Source of the DNA: Tautonia rosea
GTDB taxonomy: Bacteria > Planctomycetota > Planctomycetia > Isosphaerales > Isosphaeraceae
Reading direction: 5' to 3'
Length of the DNA stretch: 64,000 nt
NCBI RefSeq assembly: GCF_012958305.1
Contig: NZ_JABBYO010000017.1
Span: forward strand, 62,001-126,000
The notes beneath the pieces were generated by a model, which made no database searches, was not told the DNA's origin, and worked only from the letters and a program-made list of their open reading frames with translations. This document shows positions 26,422-38,156 of this stretch, one piece after another (positions within the stretch are counted from its first letter, which is position 1; each line of letters starts with the position of its first letter). Both the position numbers and the translations under genes were made by a program.

Positions 26422-28194
26422 TCAGTCCTGAAAGGGACGACTCGTCATGGTCGGGCCGTCTTGATGGATCGTCAAGAACTCATTCACGTCAAGATTGTCG
26501 AAACGGTCTTCCGAGCCGTCGGGCCATCGTACGAGCATCGCGTCGATGGTCGAGGCATCGCCAAGCCCGAAGTGCAGCCGAACGTCCGACGCGGACAGGA
26601 TACTCCCTCCGCGTCGGACCGTGTTCACGAAGGTCCGCCCCCCGGCCTCCAGTTCGACCCGAGCCCCGATCGCTTCCCGGTTCGGCCCTCGGCCGACCAG
26701 GCGGATCGTCACGGCCGACCCTTCGGGCATGCCTTCGTTGAGCAACATGCGCAAGGGACCGTCGATCGTTGAGATCACCAGATCGAGATCGCCGTCATTG
26801 TCCAGATCTCCCACGGCGACCGCGCGGCCCGATCGGATCGACGCCAGGTCGGGGCCCCAAACGGCCGTGACCTCCTCCATCGATCGCCCCTCGCGATTCT
26901 GAAGGAAGATCACCGGCTGGTCGTAAGCCGCATCAGGCACGTTGGGATAGACATGGCCATTGGCCTGAAACAGGTCGGGCCAGCCGTCGGCGTCGAAGTC
27001 GGCCAGAACCAGGCCCCAGCCGACAAAACCGCCGGTCAGCCCCCAGAGCGAGTAATTCCCGGAAAGATCTTCATACATTTGATTGCTGAGATTGGCGTAC
27101 ACCCGGCTCCCTTCCTGACGGAAATTGCTTACGGCCAGGTCGAGCCGGGTATCGCCGTTCAGGTCAGCCACATCCACGGCCATGCTCCCCTCGGCAATTC
27201 CATAGTTGTTGTATGCGACTCCGGCCGCAACGCCGATCTCTTCGAACCGGCCCCCACCCAGGCCCCGGAACAGTTCGTTGGCGTGGGTGTCGTTGGTCAC
27301 ATAAAGATCGAGATGACCGTCTCCGTCCAGATCGGTCAGCAGCGCCGACATCCCCTTGTTCGGCGTTCGCAAGAGCCCGGACTGCTCGGTCCAGTCCTCG
27401 AAGGTGCCGTCCCCACGGTTTCGCCAGAGGCGGTCGGTCTGGCCCGGCAAGGTCGCCGGCCCCTGGAAGACGGGAAGGCCGGGCAGATAATCGTTCAAGG
27501 GAGGGGGGTTGAGCGGATCGACGTCCAGATAATTCGTCACGTAGAGGTCGGGCCAACCGTCCCCGTCCACATCGCCCCAGGTTGCCGAAACGCCCCAGTT
27601 TGGGTCGTCGATCCCGGCCGCTTCGGTCACGTCAGCGAAGGTGCCGTTCCCCTGGTTTCGCCAGAGGGTATCAGGACCGTGTTGCACCACCATCAGATCG
27701 GGAAAACCGTCGGCGTCATAATCGGCCACAGCCACGCCCTGAGCCCAACCGGTATGCCGCAGCCCCGACGCCTCGGTCGAGTCCGTCCATTGGCCGGGCC
27801 CCTCGTTGCGGAACAGCCAGGGACCGCCGGCCGACCGCACCGCTCCGTCTCGAATTTCGGAGCCTCCCGCAACGAACAGATCAAGATCGCCGTCATCGTC
27901 AAAATCGAACAGAGCCACGCCCATCCCGATCGAGTCGAGCACGCAGCGCTTGCTTGGATCGCCGGATCGCGTCACCACGTCGATCCCGAACTCGGGAGCA
28001 CGATCTACGAACCAGGGGCCGATCTCGGGCTTCGGAGGCGGCACCCGAGCCGACCCGGATCCGTCCCGATCACCGACTGCGCCATCGGTCGCCCCTCGAC
28101 AACCCGCCGCCGCTGTCAGCGCAGCCCCAAGCCCAAGCACCACAAGGCCACGGAGGAAGGCCCCTGACGGCCTTCCTCCCGGGAGAAAACCCAT
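26422..28194 (-). CDS. CRTAC1 family lipoprotein with FG-GAP/VCBS repeats and ASPIC/UnbV domain
   Basis: Exported beta-propeller protein of 590 residues. The lipoprotein signal is GLVVLGLGAALTAAAGC, with Cys near residue 33. At least six FG-GAP/VCBS repeats follow, each with a calcium-binding DxDxDGxxD loop (DFDDDGDLDLFVAGG, DYDADGFPDLMVVQ, DVDGDGWPDLYVTN, DLDGDGHLDLYVTN, DLNGDTRLDLAVSN, DFDADGWPDLFQANG, DLDNDGDLDLVIST). The C-terminal ASPIC/UnbV domain includes GARVELEAGGRTF, LHFGLGDA and VRWPDGSEDRF. ATG 28194 is preferred to TTG 28200; GGGAG lies about 13 bases upstream. Such proteins are abundant in planctomycetes, on the surface or in the periplasm; function unknown. Confidence 0.92.
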   Translation of the reverse strand: MGFLPGGRPSGAFLRGLVVLGLGAALTAAAGCRGATDGAVGDRDGSGSARVPPPKPEIGPWFVDRAPEFGIDVVTRSGDPSKRCVLDSIGMGVALFDFDDDGDLDLFVAGGSEIRDGAVRSAGGPWLFRNEGPGQWTDSTEASGLRHTGWAQGVAVADYDADGFPDLMVVQHGPDTLWRNQGNGTFADVTEAAGIDDPNWGVSATWGDVDGDGWPDLYVTNYLDVDPLNPPPLNDYLPGLPVFQGPATLPGQTDRLWRNRGDGTFEDWTEQSGLLRTPNKGMSALLTDLDGDGHLDLYVTNDTHANELFRGLGGGRFEEIGVAAGVAYNNYGIAEGSMAVDVADLNGDTRLDLAVSNFRQEGSRVYANLSNQMYEDLSGNYSLWGLTGGFVGWGLVLADFDADGWPDLFQANGHVYPNVPDAAYDQPVIFLQNREGRSMEEVTAVWGPDLASIRSGRAVAVGDLDNDGDLDLVISTIDGPLRMLLNEGMPEGSAVTIRLVGRGPNREAIGARVELEAGGRTFVNTVRRGGSILSASDVRLHFGLGDASTIDAMLVRWPDGSEDRFDNLDVNEFLTIHQDGPTMTSRPFQD

Positions 28195-28231
28195 GTGCAA
28201 TGACTCTCCCTTTGATTCTCAGGCGAGCGGC

Positions 28232-28402
28232 TTACATGGCGCCGCCGTATTCCTTGGTCGCCTCCTGCTCGGCTTCCTCGAAATCGATTTCATCAATTTC
28301 GACCGGCGGCGGCGGCTTCTCCCCACAACCGGGAAGGCTCAGGACTGCCATCAGGGAGAGACCGATCACGAAACCGAACGCGTTCCTTCGGAAAAGTTGC
28401 AT
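28232..28402 (-). CDS. Small lipoprotein, 56 residues
   Basis: Open frame read directly from the sequence: MQLFRRNAFGFVIGLSLMAV then LSLPGC, a good lipobox with Cys at residue 26, then a Pro-rich linker (EKPPPPVE), an acidic stretch (IDEIDFEEAEQEATKEY) and GGAM at the end. The signal and lipobox are textbook, and the gene lies 136 bases downstream of the DUF1559 gene on the same strand, a common planctomycete arrangement in which a tiny lipoprotein follows a prepilin-like gene. The mature part is only about 30 residues. Too short for many gene callers. Function unknown. Confidence 0.75.
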   Translation of the reverse strand: MQLFRRNAFGFVIGLSLMAVLSLPGCGEKPPPPVEIDEIDFEEAEQEATKEYGGAM

Positions 28403-28538
28403 CTGCTCGTAAACCTTTCAGGAGAATCTTGGCGAGTAAGCAGATCAAGGCCTGCTCCCCATCCCGAATTGGGAATGGGGAACAGGCCAAAACCGGATTC
28501 CATGCACACCGTGACAATGGCGTGCCCGTCAATGATCA

Positions 28539-29561
28539 TCAGTACTGATCGGCGCTCACAACTTCGCCACCGACTCGGGTGGAAAGCGCCATCCAGGTCG
28601 GCCAGGCGACCGATTCCTTGAAGAACTTCACACTGCCATCGGCCATCACCGCGTTGGCACCGCCCGGGTGATACGACGAGGCAGGCTTCATGATGAACCA
28701 CCAGTCCGACGGACGGCAGCAGGTCTGGTTCGGGGTCCGGATCGCATTGAACCAGTTGCGCCAGATCGAACCTTCGACCCAGGCATACCCCTTGTACCGC
28801 CACGAACCGCCCCAGGGGATCTCACCGGAATTCCAGTCAATCTGATTGCAAGCCGCCACGGCCTCCTGAGGCGTCGACGTATTGGTCAGACCCACTGCCT
28901 GGAAGCAGTCGGAGACCTTCGTCCGGGCCGCCCCGACGACCAGGGGACCATTGGCCACCTCGGCGCAGAGCAAGGTGTTGCTGGAGCCGTCCTTGATCGA
29001 CGCGAAGTTGACCAGGCTCAAGGCGTTGTTCGGCAAGCCGCCGATGGTCGTCTCGGGGCTGTTGCTGCGGCCGTACGATCGGCCGAACAAACCGTCCCAC
29101 TGCTGCGTACGCGGGTACCACGTGCCCGAGTTCCAGGCGTAATTCGAAGCCCAGAACCGGAACGAATCGCTCGCGTACTCGGTGTAAATTTCCGAGGGGC
29201 ACAGGTACGCGCTGATCCGGGTCCGGCCCACGGTGATGGTCGCCGGTTGAGTCCAGATCCAGCGCTGGCCCAGGTTGAAGTTGAACGAGTCATACACCTG
29301 GGTCTGTTCCAGGAACGGCAGCAAGCCGACCTGCGGCGACAGACCACCAGGCATCTCGCCCATGGGGAACGCTCCCCAGGTGTCGTGATAGTTGTGCACG
29401 GCCAACCCAATCTGCTTCAGGTTATTCGTGCACTGGGCCCGGCGAGCCGCTTCACGAGCGCTTTGGACCGCCGGCAACAGCAAGGCGATCAAGACACCGA
29501 TGATGGCGATGACCACCAACAACTCGATCAACGTGAAGCCGCGGCGTTCTCGATGATTCAA
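28539..29561 (-). CDS. DUF1559 (prepilin-like) protein
   Basis: Planctomycete DUF1559 protein of about 340 residues. The type IV prepilin-like N-terminus is [19 protein letters not shown], cleaved before Phe by a prepilin peptidase. It is followed by [28 protein letters not shown], and at the C-terminus by [13 protein letters not shown], the H-X9-DG motif. TTG 29561 is preferred because AGGAG lies 7 bases upstream and it gives the usual [18 protein letters not shown] 29567 would lie directly against the AGGAG. Upstream in-frame sequence (to 29768) is not protein-like. The DUF1559 body (sugar-/ligand-binding-like beta fold) has no known function. Confidence 0.93.
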   Translation of the reverse strand: MNHRERRGFTLIELLVVIAIIGVLIALLLPAVQSAREAARRAQCTNNLKQIGLAVHNYHDTWGAFPMGEMPGGLSPQVGLLPFLEQTQVYDSFNFNLGQRWIWTQPATITVGRTRISAYLCPSEIYTEYASDSFRFWASNYAWNSGTWYPRTQQWDGLFGRSYGRSNSPETTIGGLPNNALSLVNFASIKDGSSNTLLCAEVANGPLVVGAARTKVSDCFQAVGLTNTSTPQEAVAACNQIDWNSGEIPWGGSWRYKGYAWVEGSIWRNWFNAIRTPNQTCCRPSDWWFIMKPASSYHPGGANAVMADGSVKFFKESVAWPTWMALSTRVGGEVVSADQY

Positions 29562-30093
29562 GGTCACTCTCCTGTCAGAGGGGACTCCGAAACAACAGCG
29601 TGGCACACACATGAGCACGCCGACATTCCTGCCAGCACCCATGCGCGAACAACCACCACACTGACGGAAACGAGCAGGGAGAGGAAACGACAGCCCGTCA
29701 CAGATCAATCGAAACCAGGAGAAATGATTCCGATCGGAACAACCAAATCCGGGAGAGGTTTTGACCACATCATGGTCATTCCTTGCCAGATCGGAACCGG
29801 AGTGGTTCCCAGAAGCGCCTCAAACAATAGCTTCACCCCGCCAAGAACGCAAAAGAATTTTCGAGGGATCGTATTTCTTAAACCAGATCACCCGCACAGC
29901 CAGCCTTGGATGGTTCCGGTTCCCTCGACTGGGAAAGCTCCCCAGCCCGCCGCCCCATTCGAGGGAGACCGGTTCTTAAACCAGACTCCCCAGAACACGG
30001 ATCGCCATCAATTCCTACTGTTTGCCAAAGATTCCCAAACAGCACAATCAACGCAAACAACAACTCAAAACAACACACGCTGGCAGTTTGATG
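29562..30093. other. Intergenic region, 532 bp, with a 98-bp-spaced direct repeat
   Basis: Leader of the DUF1559 gene and 3' flank of none (the next gene, ending at 30094, is upstream on the same strand). It has lower GC than its neighbours. It holds a perfect 12-bp palindrome (29728-29739, TTCCGATCGGAA) and two copies of a short repeat 98 bp apart: TTCGAGGGA at 29860 and 29958 with TTCTTAAACCAGA at 29875 and 29973. No gene is seen. Confidence 0.55.
29860..29988. repeat. Imperfect direct repeat, two units 98 bp apart
   Basis: Units at 29860-29890 and 29958-29988 share TTCGAGGGA, a 4-6 base variable part, and TTCTTAAACCAGA, in the same order and spacing. Sequence outside these units is not repeated. 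Confidence 0.55.
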
Positions 30094-32514
30094 TCAGGGA
30101 GCTTCGCGACCCAGTTGCTCCCGCTGCCAGACCCGACGACGATACGTCGAGAGTGCCGGATCGTCCGATTCCGGCGTCTCAATCAAGGGATGAGCCGGCA
30201 GGGATCGCAACACCTGATCGAACAGATCGAGCAGGCGATCCCCCGTGAGCAACAGATCGTTGCGTTGTCGGATCGGCGCCAGGAACTCGACCCGAGGATG
30301 CTCGTCCGTATTCAGCCGAGCCCCTCTGGCAGGCGACGGCCAGTCACCCGCATAGAGCCGGGCCAGGGTCTCGGTCGAGTCGAGATACCGTTCGGGATCG
30401 TCCCGCGTCTCGGTCAGCAAGGGCAACCTGGCTTCGACCCGATCCGGTTCGATCGTCACCGGCTCCTCGGAACCGATCAACGCCATCATCGGTGTTTCCG
30501 ACGACAGTTGCCCCCACCAGAGTGACGTGCTCGGAAACACCGAGGCGAAGCTGTCGGCAATCATCGTCAGTTCGTTCGCCCCAAGCTGGTAGAGCGGCAA
30601 CCAGAGGCAGAACAGGCCCCCCGGATTCAGCCGGGATCGAGCGAGTTGAAATTGTTCCACCGTGTACAGATACCCTGCGCGGCTTTCCCACGGAACAAAC
30701 AGATCGGAGATGATCGCGTCGTAGGACCGGCCCGAGGCCATCAGGTCGTGCCTTGCGTCGTCGATCCGAATCGTCACCTTCGGGTGATCCACCACCCCGA
30801 GATTCTCGGGCTCGAAGAACCGGGCCGCCTCGACCACCTCCGGAATCAGCTCGACGATCTCGATCCGATTGACCTCCGGGTGCATCGTCGCCGCTGCCGA
30901 GGTCAGGCCAGTCCCCAGCCCGAGAAACAACACTTCGCGCGGGTCGGGATGTAGCAAGAGCGGCAGGTGTCCCTGACGCAGTTCTCTGACCGTCGATCGG
31001 CCGGTCGAACCCAGCCCATAGTGCAGGTTCTGCCGCAAAATCCGACTCTCGGGAGCCGCCTGAACCACCTCGATCAGCCCGTACGGACCTTCCCAACCGG
31101 CCAGAATCGTGATGTTCGGATCAGGAGGCAAGGTCCGGACCCGCCCCGGAACCGCGATCGCAGAATTCGCCAGGCCCGCAAGCACCAGGGTGACCCCAAC
31201 CGCCTCAAGACTTCGCCCCGATCGAACCATCAGCATGATCGAGATCACGGCGAAAATCAGGGAAACACCTGCAATCGACCACCACAGCCCCAGCTTCGGC
31301 AAGAAGACAAAACTTGCCAGCAGCGCCCCGATCGCCGCGGCCATCGCATTGCCGGCCGTCAGTCGCCCCACCACCACGCCCCCTCCCGGGCTCGACACGC
31401 CGGCCGCCTTCCAGATGCTCGGCAAGATCGCCCCCAGCACGCTCACCGGCGGCAAGACCACCAGCGCCACCAACCCGAACACCCCTACCAGATACGCGGC
31501 AAACGTCTCTCCAAAGGTGAAATATTCCAGACCCGTCAATCTAATAAACACCGGCACCGAGAGCGAGATGGCCACCGCCCCCATTCCGGCGGCGATTCCA
31601 ATCAACCGCTCGACCGACATCCGATGATGCAACCGCGACACAGCCGCCGAGCCGATCGCCAGTCCCGCCAGAAACACCGTCAACACCGCGCCAAACGTAT
31701 ATGTGCTATTATGAAAGACCAAGGAAAACATCCGGGTATACAACACCTGTAATGCCAGCGTCCCAAACCCCGAAAGGACCGCAAGAACCAGCCAGAACCC
31801 GCCCGATCGCTCCTGAGCCGCCGGAGATTCCGCCGGATTCCATTCCGGGGCGGCCATACGCCCTCTGACCGCGAGGACACACGCAGCCACCCCGCATCCT
31901 CCCGAGAGCGCCGCCGCAAGCCACGCACTGCCCCGAACCCCGACCACAAGCATCAAGACTGCGGTCGTCAACACCACCCCAACCAGAGCCCCGGTCGTGT
32001 TCATCGCATAGGCCAGGGCCACCCGACCCGTCGCCAGGTGCCGATCCGGCGAAAGATGCTCGGCCATGAATGGCAAGCTTGCCCCCAGGCCGATCGTCGC
32101 CGGGAGCATCAGGGCGAATGCCAACAGAAACCGATTGAACACTTGCACGCCTGGCTCAGGATGCGACAGCCAGGCCGCCCACGACGATCCCTCGACCGCA
32201 TCCAGCAGCACCGGCACCAGTGGCGCCCATCCCGCCACCACCAGTTCCGCCACCCCGTAGCCGAGCAGCGGGATCACCCGCTTCACCCAACGCGCCGCCA
32301 GCACATACCCAATCGCCATCCCCACAAAATAACACGTCAGCACCACCGACGCCGAATGCACCGTGTGCCCGAACAAGAGCCCCATCTGCCGCGACCAGGA
32401 CACCTCGTAGATCAGCCCCGCCATCCCCGAGAGAAAGAACAGCGTGAGGATCGTCATCTGTCTCACGACTGATTCACCCTGATTCGGTTCTGCAAGCGGC
32501 ACAAAATACATCAT
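30094..32514 (-). CDS. Membrane-fused spermidine synthase-like protein
   Basis: Fusion of an MFS-like membrane domain with a spermidine-synthase-type Rossmann domain, about 806 residues. At least 12 hydrophobic segments occupy roughly residues 20-475 (for example TILTLFFLSGMAGLIYEVSW, a hallmark start of this fusion family). The soluble domain (about 500-790) has VLFLGLGTGLTSA near 533 (SAM site), IEIVELIPEVVEAA, IRIDDARHDLMAS and YDAIISDLFVPWES. The canonical aminopropyltransferase GGGDG is LGLGTG here, so polyamine synthesis is uncertain. ATG 32514 is a guess; 32511 and 32457 are alternatives. It follows the PEP-CTERM gene, but a terminator separates them. Confidence 0.85.
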   Translation of the reverse strand: MMYFVPLAEPNQGESVVRQMTILTLFFLSGMAGLIYEVSWSRQMGLLFGHTVHSASVVLTCYFVGMAIGYVLAARWVKRVIPLLGYGVAELVVAGWAPLVPVLLDAVEGSSWAAWLSHPEPGVQVFNRFLLAFALMLPATIGLGASLPFMAEHLSPDRHLATGRVALAYAMNTTGALVGVVLTTAVLMLVVGVRGSAWLAAALSGGCGVAACVLAVRGRMAAPEWNPAESPAAQERSGGFWLVLAVLSGFGTLALQVLYTRMFSLVFHNSTYTFGAVLTVFLAGLAIGSAAVSRLHHRMSVERLIGIAAGMGAVAISLSVPVFIRLTGLEYFTFGETFAAYLVGVFGLVALVVLPPVSVLGAILPSIWKAAGVSSPGGGVVVGRLTAGNAMAAAIGALLASFVFLPKLGLWWSIAGVSLIFAVISIMLMVRSGRSLEAVGVTLVLAGLANSAIAVPGRVRTLPPDPNITILAGWEGPYGLIEVVQAAPESRILRQNLHYGLGSTGRSTVRELRQGHLPLLLHPDPREVLFLGLGTGLTSAAATMHPEVNRIEIVELIPEVVEAARFFEPENLGVVDHPKVTIRIDDARHDLMASGRSYDAIISDLFVPWESRAGYLYTVEQFQLARSRLNPGGLFCLWLPLYQLGANELTMIADSFASVFPSTSLWWGQLSSETPMMALIGSEEPVTIEPDRVEARLPLLTETRDDPERYLDSTETLARLYAGDWPSPARGARLNTDEHPRVEFLAPIRQRNDLLLTGDRLLDLFDQVLRSLPAHPLIETPESDDPALSTYRRRVWQREQLGREAP

Positions 32515-32580
32515 CGCGTGCGATTTTCTCCAATCGTCCGAAACGATGTCCATTGCCAACGAATCGTCACTGCACAGTGC

Positions 32581-32619
32581 AAAAAAATCGGCCTCTTGGT
32601 CCGAGGACCGAGAGGCCGA
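32581..32619 (-). terminator. Intrinsic terminator after the PEP-CTERM gene
   Basis: On the minus strand a 13-bp stem with one mismatch (32607-32619 with 32588-32600) and 6-nt loop is followed by seven T (32581-32587 read as A on the plus strand). Textbook rho-independent terminator, 77 bases past the stop. Confidence 0.88.
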
Positions 32620-32695
32620 CGACGCAACTCAAGGCGACCTTGCGGTTGACTCAACAACTCGCCGCCCGTTGCCGGATTGCCAGGTGCCTCACCGT

Positions 32696-33493
32696 TCACA
32701 CGGAGGCCGATTCCGATCCCTGCCGACGACGACGGGCCACGGCCACGCCCCCAACCACCAGAACTCCCATGCTCATCATGGCAATGCTGGCCGGTTCAGG
32801 AATGACCGTCGTGCGCGGGCCAATCTGCACGGTGAAGTTGAAGATCTCCGACTCCACCGAGTCGCCGTTCGCATTGGTCGCCGTCACCTTGAACGGAAGA
32901 ATATACGTCCCCGCTTCGGAGAACGCCCAGTTGTAATGATTGTGAATCGTCGACGGAGCGGAATCCGGCGCCGTCGCACTGCTCGACGCGAACAGTTCAC
33001 CGAAGGCCGAGAACAACGAGAACACCCCGGGCCCCTCGAACAGGTCGCGCTGGAACTCGAAGTTGATCGTGGGGAACTGCGGTCGCAGGCCATTTGCAAG
33101 ACCGAGGAACACGACGTCCGGCGTGTTGTCGCTCGTGCCGGCCCCGAACAGGAAATCGAGTTCCGAAGGACTGAACGAGAAGGGCAGGACGTAGAATTCG
33201 TCTCCGGCATTCACGCCCAGAAAATCAAACCCGGATCCGGCAGAGGCACCATTCCGACGCACCGTCTGGTCCAGGCCGATGAAGATCTCGACGTTGTAGT
33301 CTTCGAGCGAATAATGCGTGTCCGTATCCTCGTCGTGGAAGCCAAGCTCAACTTCCCCGCCGTGGAATTCCGCCTCGAAGTCGATGTGCTGGTTGGTGAA
33401 GACCACCGTCGACGCGGATCCGGTCGTTCCCAGCACCAAACTCAAGGCAAGGGCCAGGCTCGCAAGACGAACAGAAGGATGAAGCAAGATCAC
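32696..33493 (-). CDS. PEP-CTERM sorted surface protein with choice-of-anchor M-like domain
   Basis: Exported protein of 265 residues. GTG 33493 is chosen because GGAGAGAG precedes it and it begins a signal peptide (LHPSVRLASLALALSLVLGTTGSAS). The body contains HNHYNWAFSEAGTYILPFKV, resembling the surface-anchored repeat (TIGR03769-type) seen in choice-of-anchor M proteins. The C-terminus is a full sorting signal: VIPEPAS, hydrophobic IAMMSMGVLVVGGVAVA, then RRRRQ. This should be recognised by an exosortase, which is not encoded in the window. Function of the mature protein unknown. Confidence 0.88.
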   Translation of the reverse strand: MILLHPSVRLASLALALSLVLGTTGSASTVVFTNQHIDFEAEFHGGEVELGFHDEDTDTHYSLEDYNVEIFIGLDQTVRRNGASAGSGFDFLGVNAGDEFYVLPFSFSPSELDFLFGAGTSDNTPDVVFLGLANGLRPQFPTINFEFQRDLFEGPGVFSLFSAFGELFASSSATAPDSAPSTIHNHYNWAFSEAGTYILPFKVTATNANGDSVESEIFNFTVQIGPRTTVIPEPASIAMMSMGVLVVGGVAVARRRRQGSESASV

Positions 33494-33671
33494 GAGAACT
33501 CTCTCCGTGTGAAAACGTTTGAGTGAAAAACAGTTCAGCGTTCCTTGACATGACACGTCGGGCTCGTTGACTCTCGACGAATCGCGGAGCTGGGGCCGGC
33601 CGGTCACGCTCAGGACGTACAGCGATCATTGCCCGATGTGCGGACACTCGTCCCGCACCTCGAGCCAAACC

Positions 33672-33698
33672 AAACGGAGCGCCCGTCACGCTCCGTTT
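33672..33698 (-). terminator. Hairpin after the second prepilin-like gene
   Basis: Perfect 10-bp stem AAACGGAGCG/CGCTCCGTTT (33672-33681 with 33689-33698), 7-nt loop, 93 bases past the stop of the minus-strand pseudopilin gene; GTTTGG follows. Also in this 297-bp gap is an isolated TTGACA at 33554-33559 with no gene downstream on that strand. Confidence 0.6.
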
Positions 33699-33790
33699 CG
33701 ACAACCCTCGGTGTGCCGAAGGCCGCCGGATTGGCGTTTTTCGTCAACTCGTGGAACCGAAAATCAACGAATCAATGGCCGGTGAACCGA

Positions 33791-34588
33791 TCACCAACCG
33801 CCAGGCTTGACGAAGTTCTTGACATTCGTGCTCTGCTCGGCCCGAAGTTTAAGTTCCTCCTCCTCGACCGACTCCACATGACCATCCAGGAACAGGAGAT
33901 TCGATGCCCCGTTGTGCCGATCGGTGGCGACCTCCCGCTGGACCTCCCTCCAGTTGTTTCGGTAAGGAGGCCGGAACCAGGACGTTGAGTGCGTGTGATC
34001 ACCCGACTCGGCTTCCGAGGCAGGAATGATGCTCTCAAACGCGAGAATCGTATGAGCCGGCCGGCTCACGTCGGAAAGGTTCCGGACCCGAGTCACGTCC
34101 AGTCCGGTCATCTGACTCTGGAAACTGTCGGCAAAGTATTCGTTCAAGGTGTAGCTGGTGCTGTTGCCGACCCAGTAGTCGGTAAGAACGCCGCTGTTGG
34201 TGTTCTCAATGTAAACGCTCTCCGCCGTCAACCGAGCGTCCGCCTCGGGGTCGTTCGGGCAAACGCGAATTTGATCGTTATTATCGAGGTACGGCCGAAG
34301 ACTCTGAATCCAGGACACGGTGGCTCTCGTCGTATCGATCGGTGATCCACCGCTGTGCAGTTCGTGAGACAGGCTCGGGAATCGCCCATTGTTGGCCGTC
34401 GCAAAGGCCAGCCAGGCCGCACCTAGCTGGCGCATGTTGTTCTGGCACTGGGCCCGTCGGGCCGACTCACGCGACCAGGCCAGCGCAGGCAGCAGCAAAC
34501 CGACAAGAATCCCGATGATCGCCATGACCACGAGCAGCTCAACAAGTGTGAACGCCCGGAGACGACTCGCGCGATGGAGAACACGCAT
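33791..34588 (-). CDS. Type II secretion pseudopilin-like / DUF1559-related protein
   Basis: Prepilin-like protein of 265 residues. Short basic leader [12 protein letters not shown], then [24 protein letters not shown], the type IV pilin methylation and transmembrane helix, with cleavage before Phe. [18 protein letters not shown] matches the DUF1559-type helix, and [18 protein letters not shown] gives H-X9-DG near the C-terminus. It is shorter than typical DUF1559 proteins (300-350). Likely exported through a pseudopilus assembly system. Located 250 bases downstream of the small Cys/His-rich gene on the same strand. Confidence 0.9.
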   Translation of the reverse strand: MRVLHRASRLRAFTLVELLVVMAIIGILVGLLLPALAWSRESARRAQCQNNMRQLGAAWLAFATANNGRFPSLSHELHSGGSPIDTTRATVSWIQSLRPYLDNNDQIRVCPNDPEADARLTAESVYIENTNSGVLTDYWVGNSTSYTLNEYFADSFQSQMTGLDVTRVRNLSDVSRPAHTILAFESIIPASEAESGDHTHSTSWFRPPYRNNWREVQREVATDRHNGASNLLFLDGHVESVEEEELKLRAEQSTNVKNFVKPGGW

Positions 34589-34838
34589 GAGAAAACCTCG
34601 ATAAAATAGGATCGCACGATCGACGCCCAGATGATGGGCACGCCGGCGACAAAGGAATGGCGAGTGCGATCTCCTCCGTCTCCATGTCGAGCCACGCGAC
34701 GAGAGACGAGGAACTCGGGCCGGGCACGTCAGCGCCGGTTCTTCCGATCAGAACCGACCGCCGCGCAACCAGGCACGTGCCAGCGGTTCACACCATGCGC
34801 ACGACCGAAACGACACACGCATGGGGCCGATGACACGG

Positions 34839-35213
34839 TCAGCTCAGAGGAGGTGCTCGGGTTCGAGCCCACGAGGCAGAGATGAGGAGGTCGGCCACGG
34901 GGGGACGACCGAAATGAGGGCACCAAACCGGCTCGACCAGCAGCGGTTGATCGGCCAGTGTGCCCTGATGACTCAGACTGAAGTCGCAAGACAGGCAGCC
35001 GGTCGTTGTTGTACAGGACGAATTCTCGTCCTGATCCCAGAAGAACTGATTGGCAGCTTCCGCAGGATGCTCGTCTCCACACGGATCGTCCGACGTTTCG
35101 CACCCGGCAATCGCCACCGGCCCTTCATGGGCGTGGAACCCGTGTGCCAGCACGACCACCAGGCCGTACAGCAACGCAATCCACGAGCGGTGTCGAGTCA
35201 GGCGATCAGTCAT
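34839..35213 (-). CDS. Small exported Cys/His-rich protein, DUF2946-like
   Basis: Protein of 124 residues with a signal peptide (SWIALLYGLVVVLAHGF) and mature part containing HAHEG, CETSDDPCGDEH, a central TGCLSCDF pair and the C-terminal tail RTRAPPLS. The short signal, CxxC in the middle and RAPP tail resemble DUF2946-type periplasmic proteins found in metal-related loci; this is a pattern match, not proof. No clear Shine-Dalgarno sequence precedes ATG 35213. A promoter with a palindrome lies upstream. It would be co-transcribed with the pseudopilin. Confidence 0.6.
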   Translation of the reverse strand: MTDRLTRHRSWIALLYGLVVVLAHGFHAHEGPVAIAGCETSDDPCGDEHPAEAANQFFWDQDENSSCTTTTGCLSCDFSLSHQGTLADQPLLVEPVWCPHFGRPPVADLLISASWARTRAPPLS

Positions 35214-35254
35214 TGACGAGGATCAAGTCCAGCCGGTGTCGGTTCTCAAGGTGT

Positions 35255-35322
35255 GTGCTGGGAAGTTCCCAACACAATCAGCAGACCAGACCATCGTGTT
35301 CCGATCCAACACCCACTGTCAA
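35255..35322 (-). promoter_or_regulatory. Promoter with downstream palindrome (candidate operator)
   Basis: Minus-strand TTGACA (35317-35322), 18-base spacer, CACGAT (35293-35298). Just downstream of the expected start point lies an imperfect palindrome (35255-35275, core GGGAAnTTCCC flanked by GTG...CAC), placed where a repressor could block transcription of the small Cys/His-rich gene at 35213. Confidence 0.4.
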
Positions 35323-35434
35323 GCGATTTTCCAACCGTGTTGCCCGGAAGCACGATCCCGGCTTTTCCGGGTCCTGGCCCAGGTTGTCGAGACCCCCGAT
35401 CGTCTGCCGCGCCACGCCCCGCGCGCGAACGCAC

Positions 35435-35460
35435 CCCGGACGACAGGCTCGCCGTCCGGG
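35435..35460 (-). terminator. Possible terminator hairpin after clpB
   Basis: Perfect 8-bp GC stem (CCCGGACG 35435-35442 with CGTCCGGG 35453-35460), 10-nt loop, 36 bases past the clpB stop, without a T-run. Confidence 0.4.
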
Positions 35461-35495
35461 TCGTGCGATCGGGCTTACGAATGCCGAACTTCGGC

Positions 35496-38156
<2,661 letters not shown>

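Noticed and set aside
33554-33559. TTGACA on the plus strand
   Set aside because: No plus-strand gene follows within reach and no -10 box is at the right distance.
34836-34885. tRNA-like GGTTCGAGCCC and AGCTCAG motifs
   Set aside because: They resemble T- and D-arms but are too close together: there is no room for an anticodon arm, and no acceptor pairing. They lie in the 3' part of a coding region.
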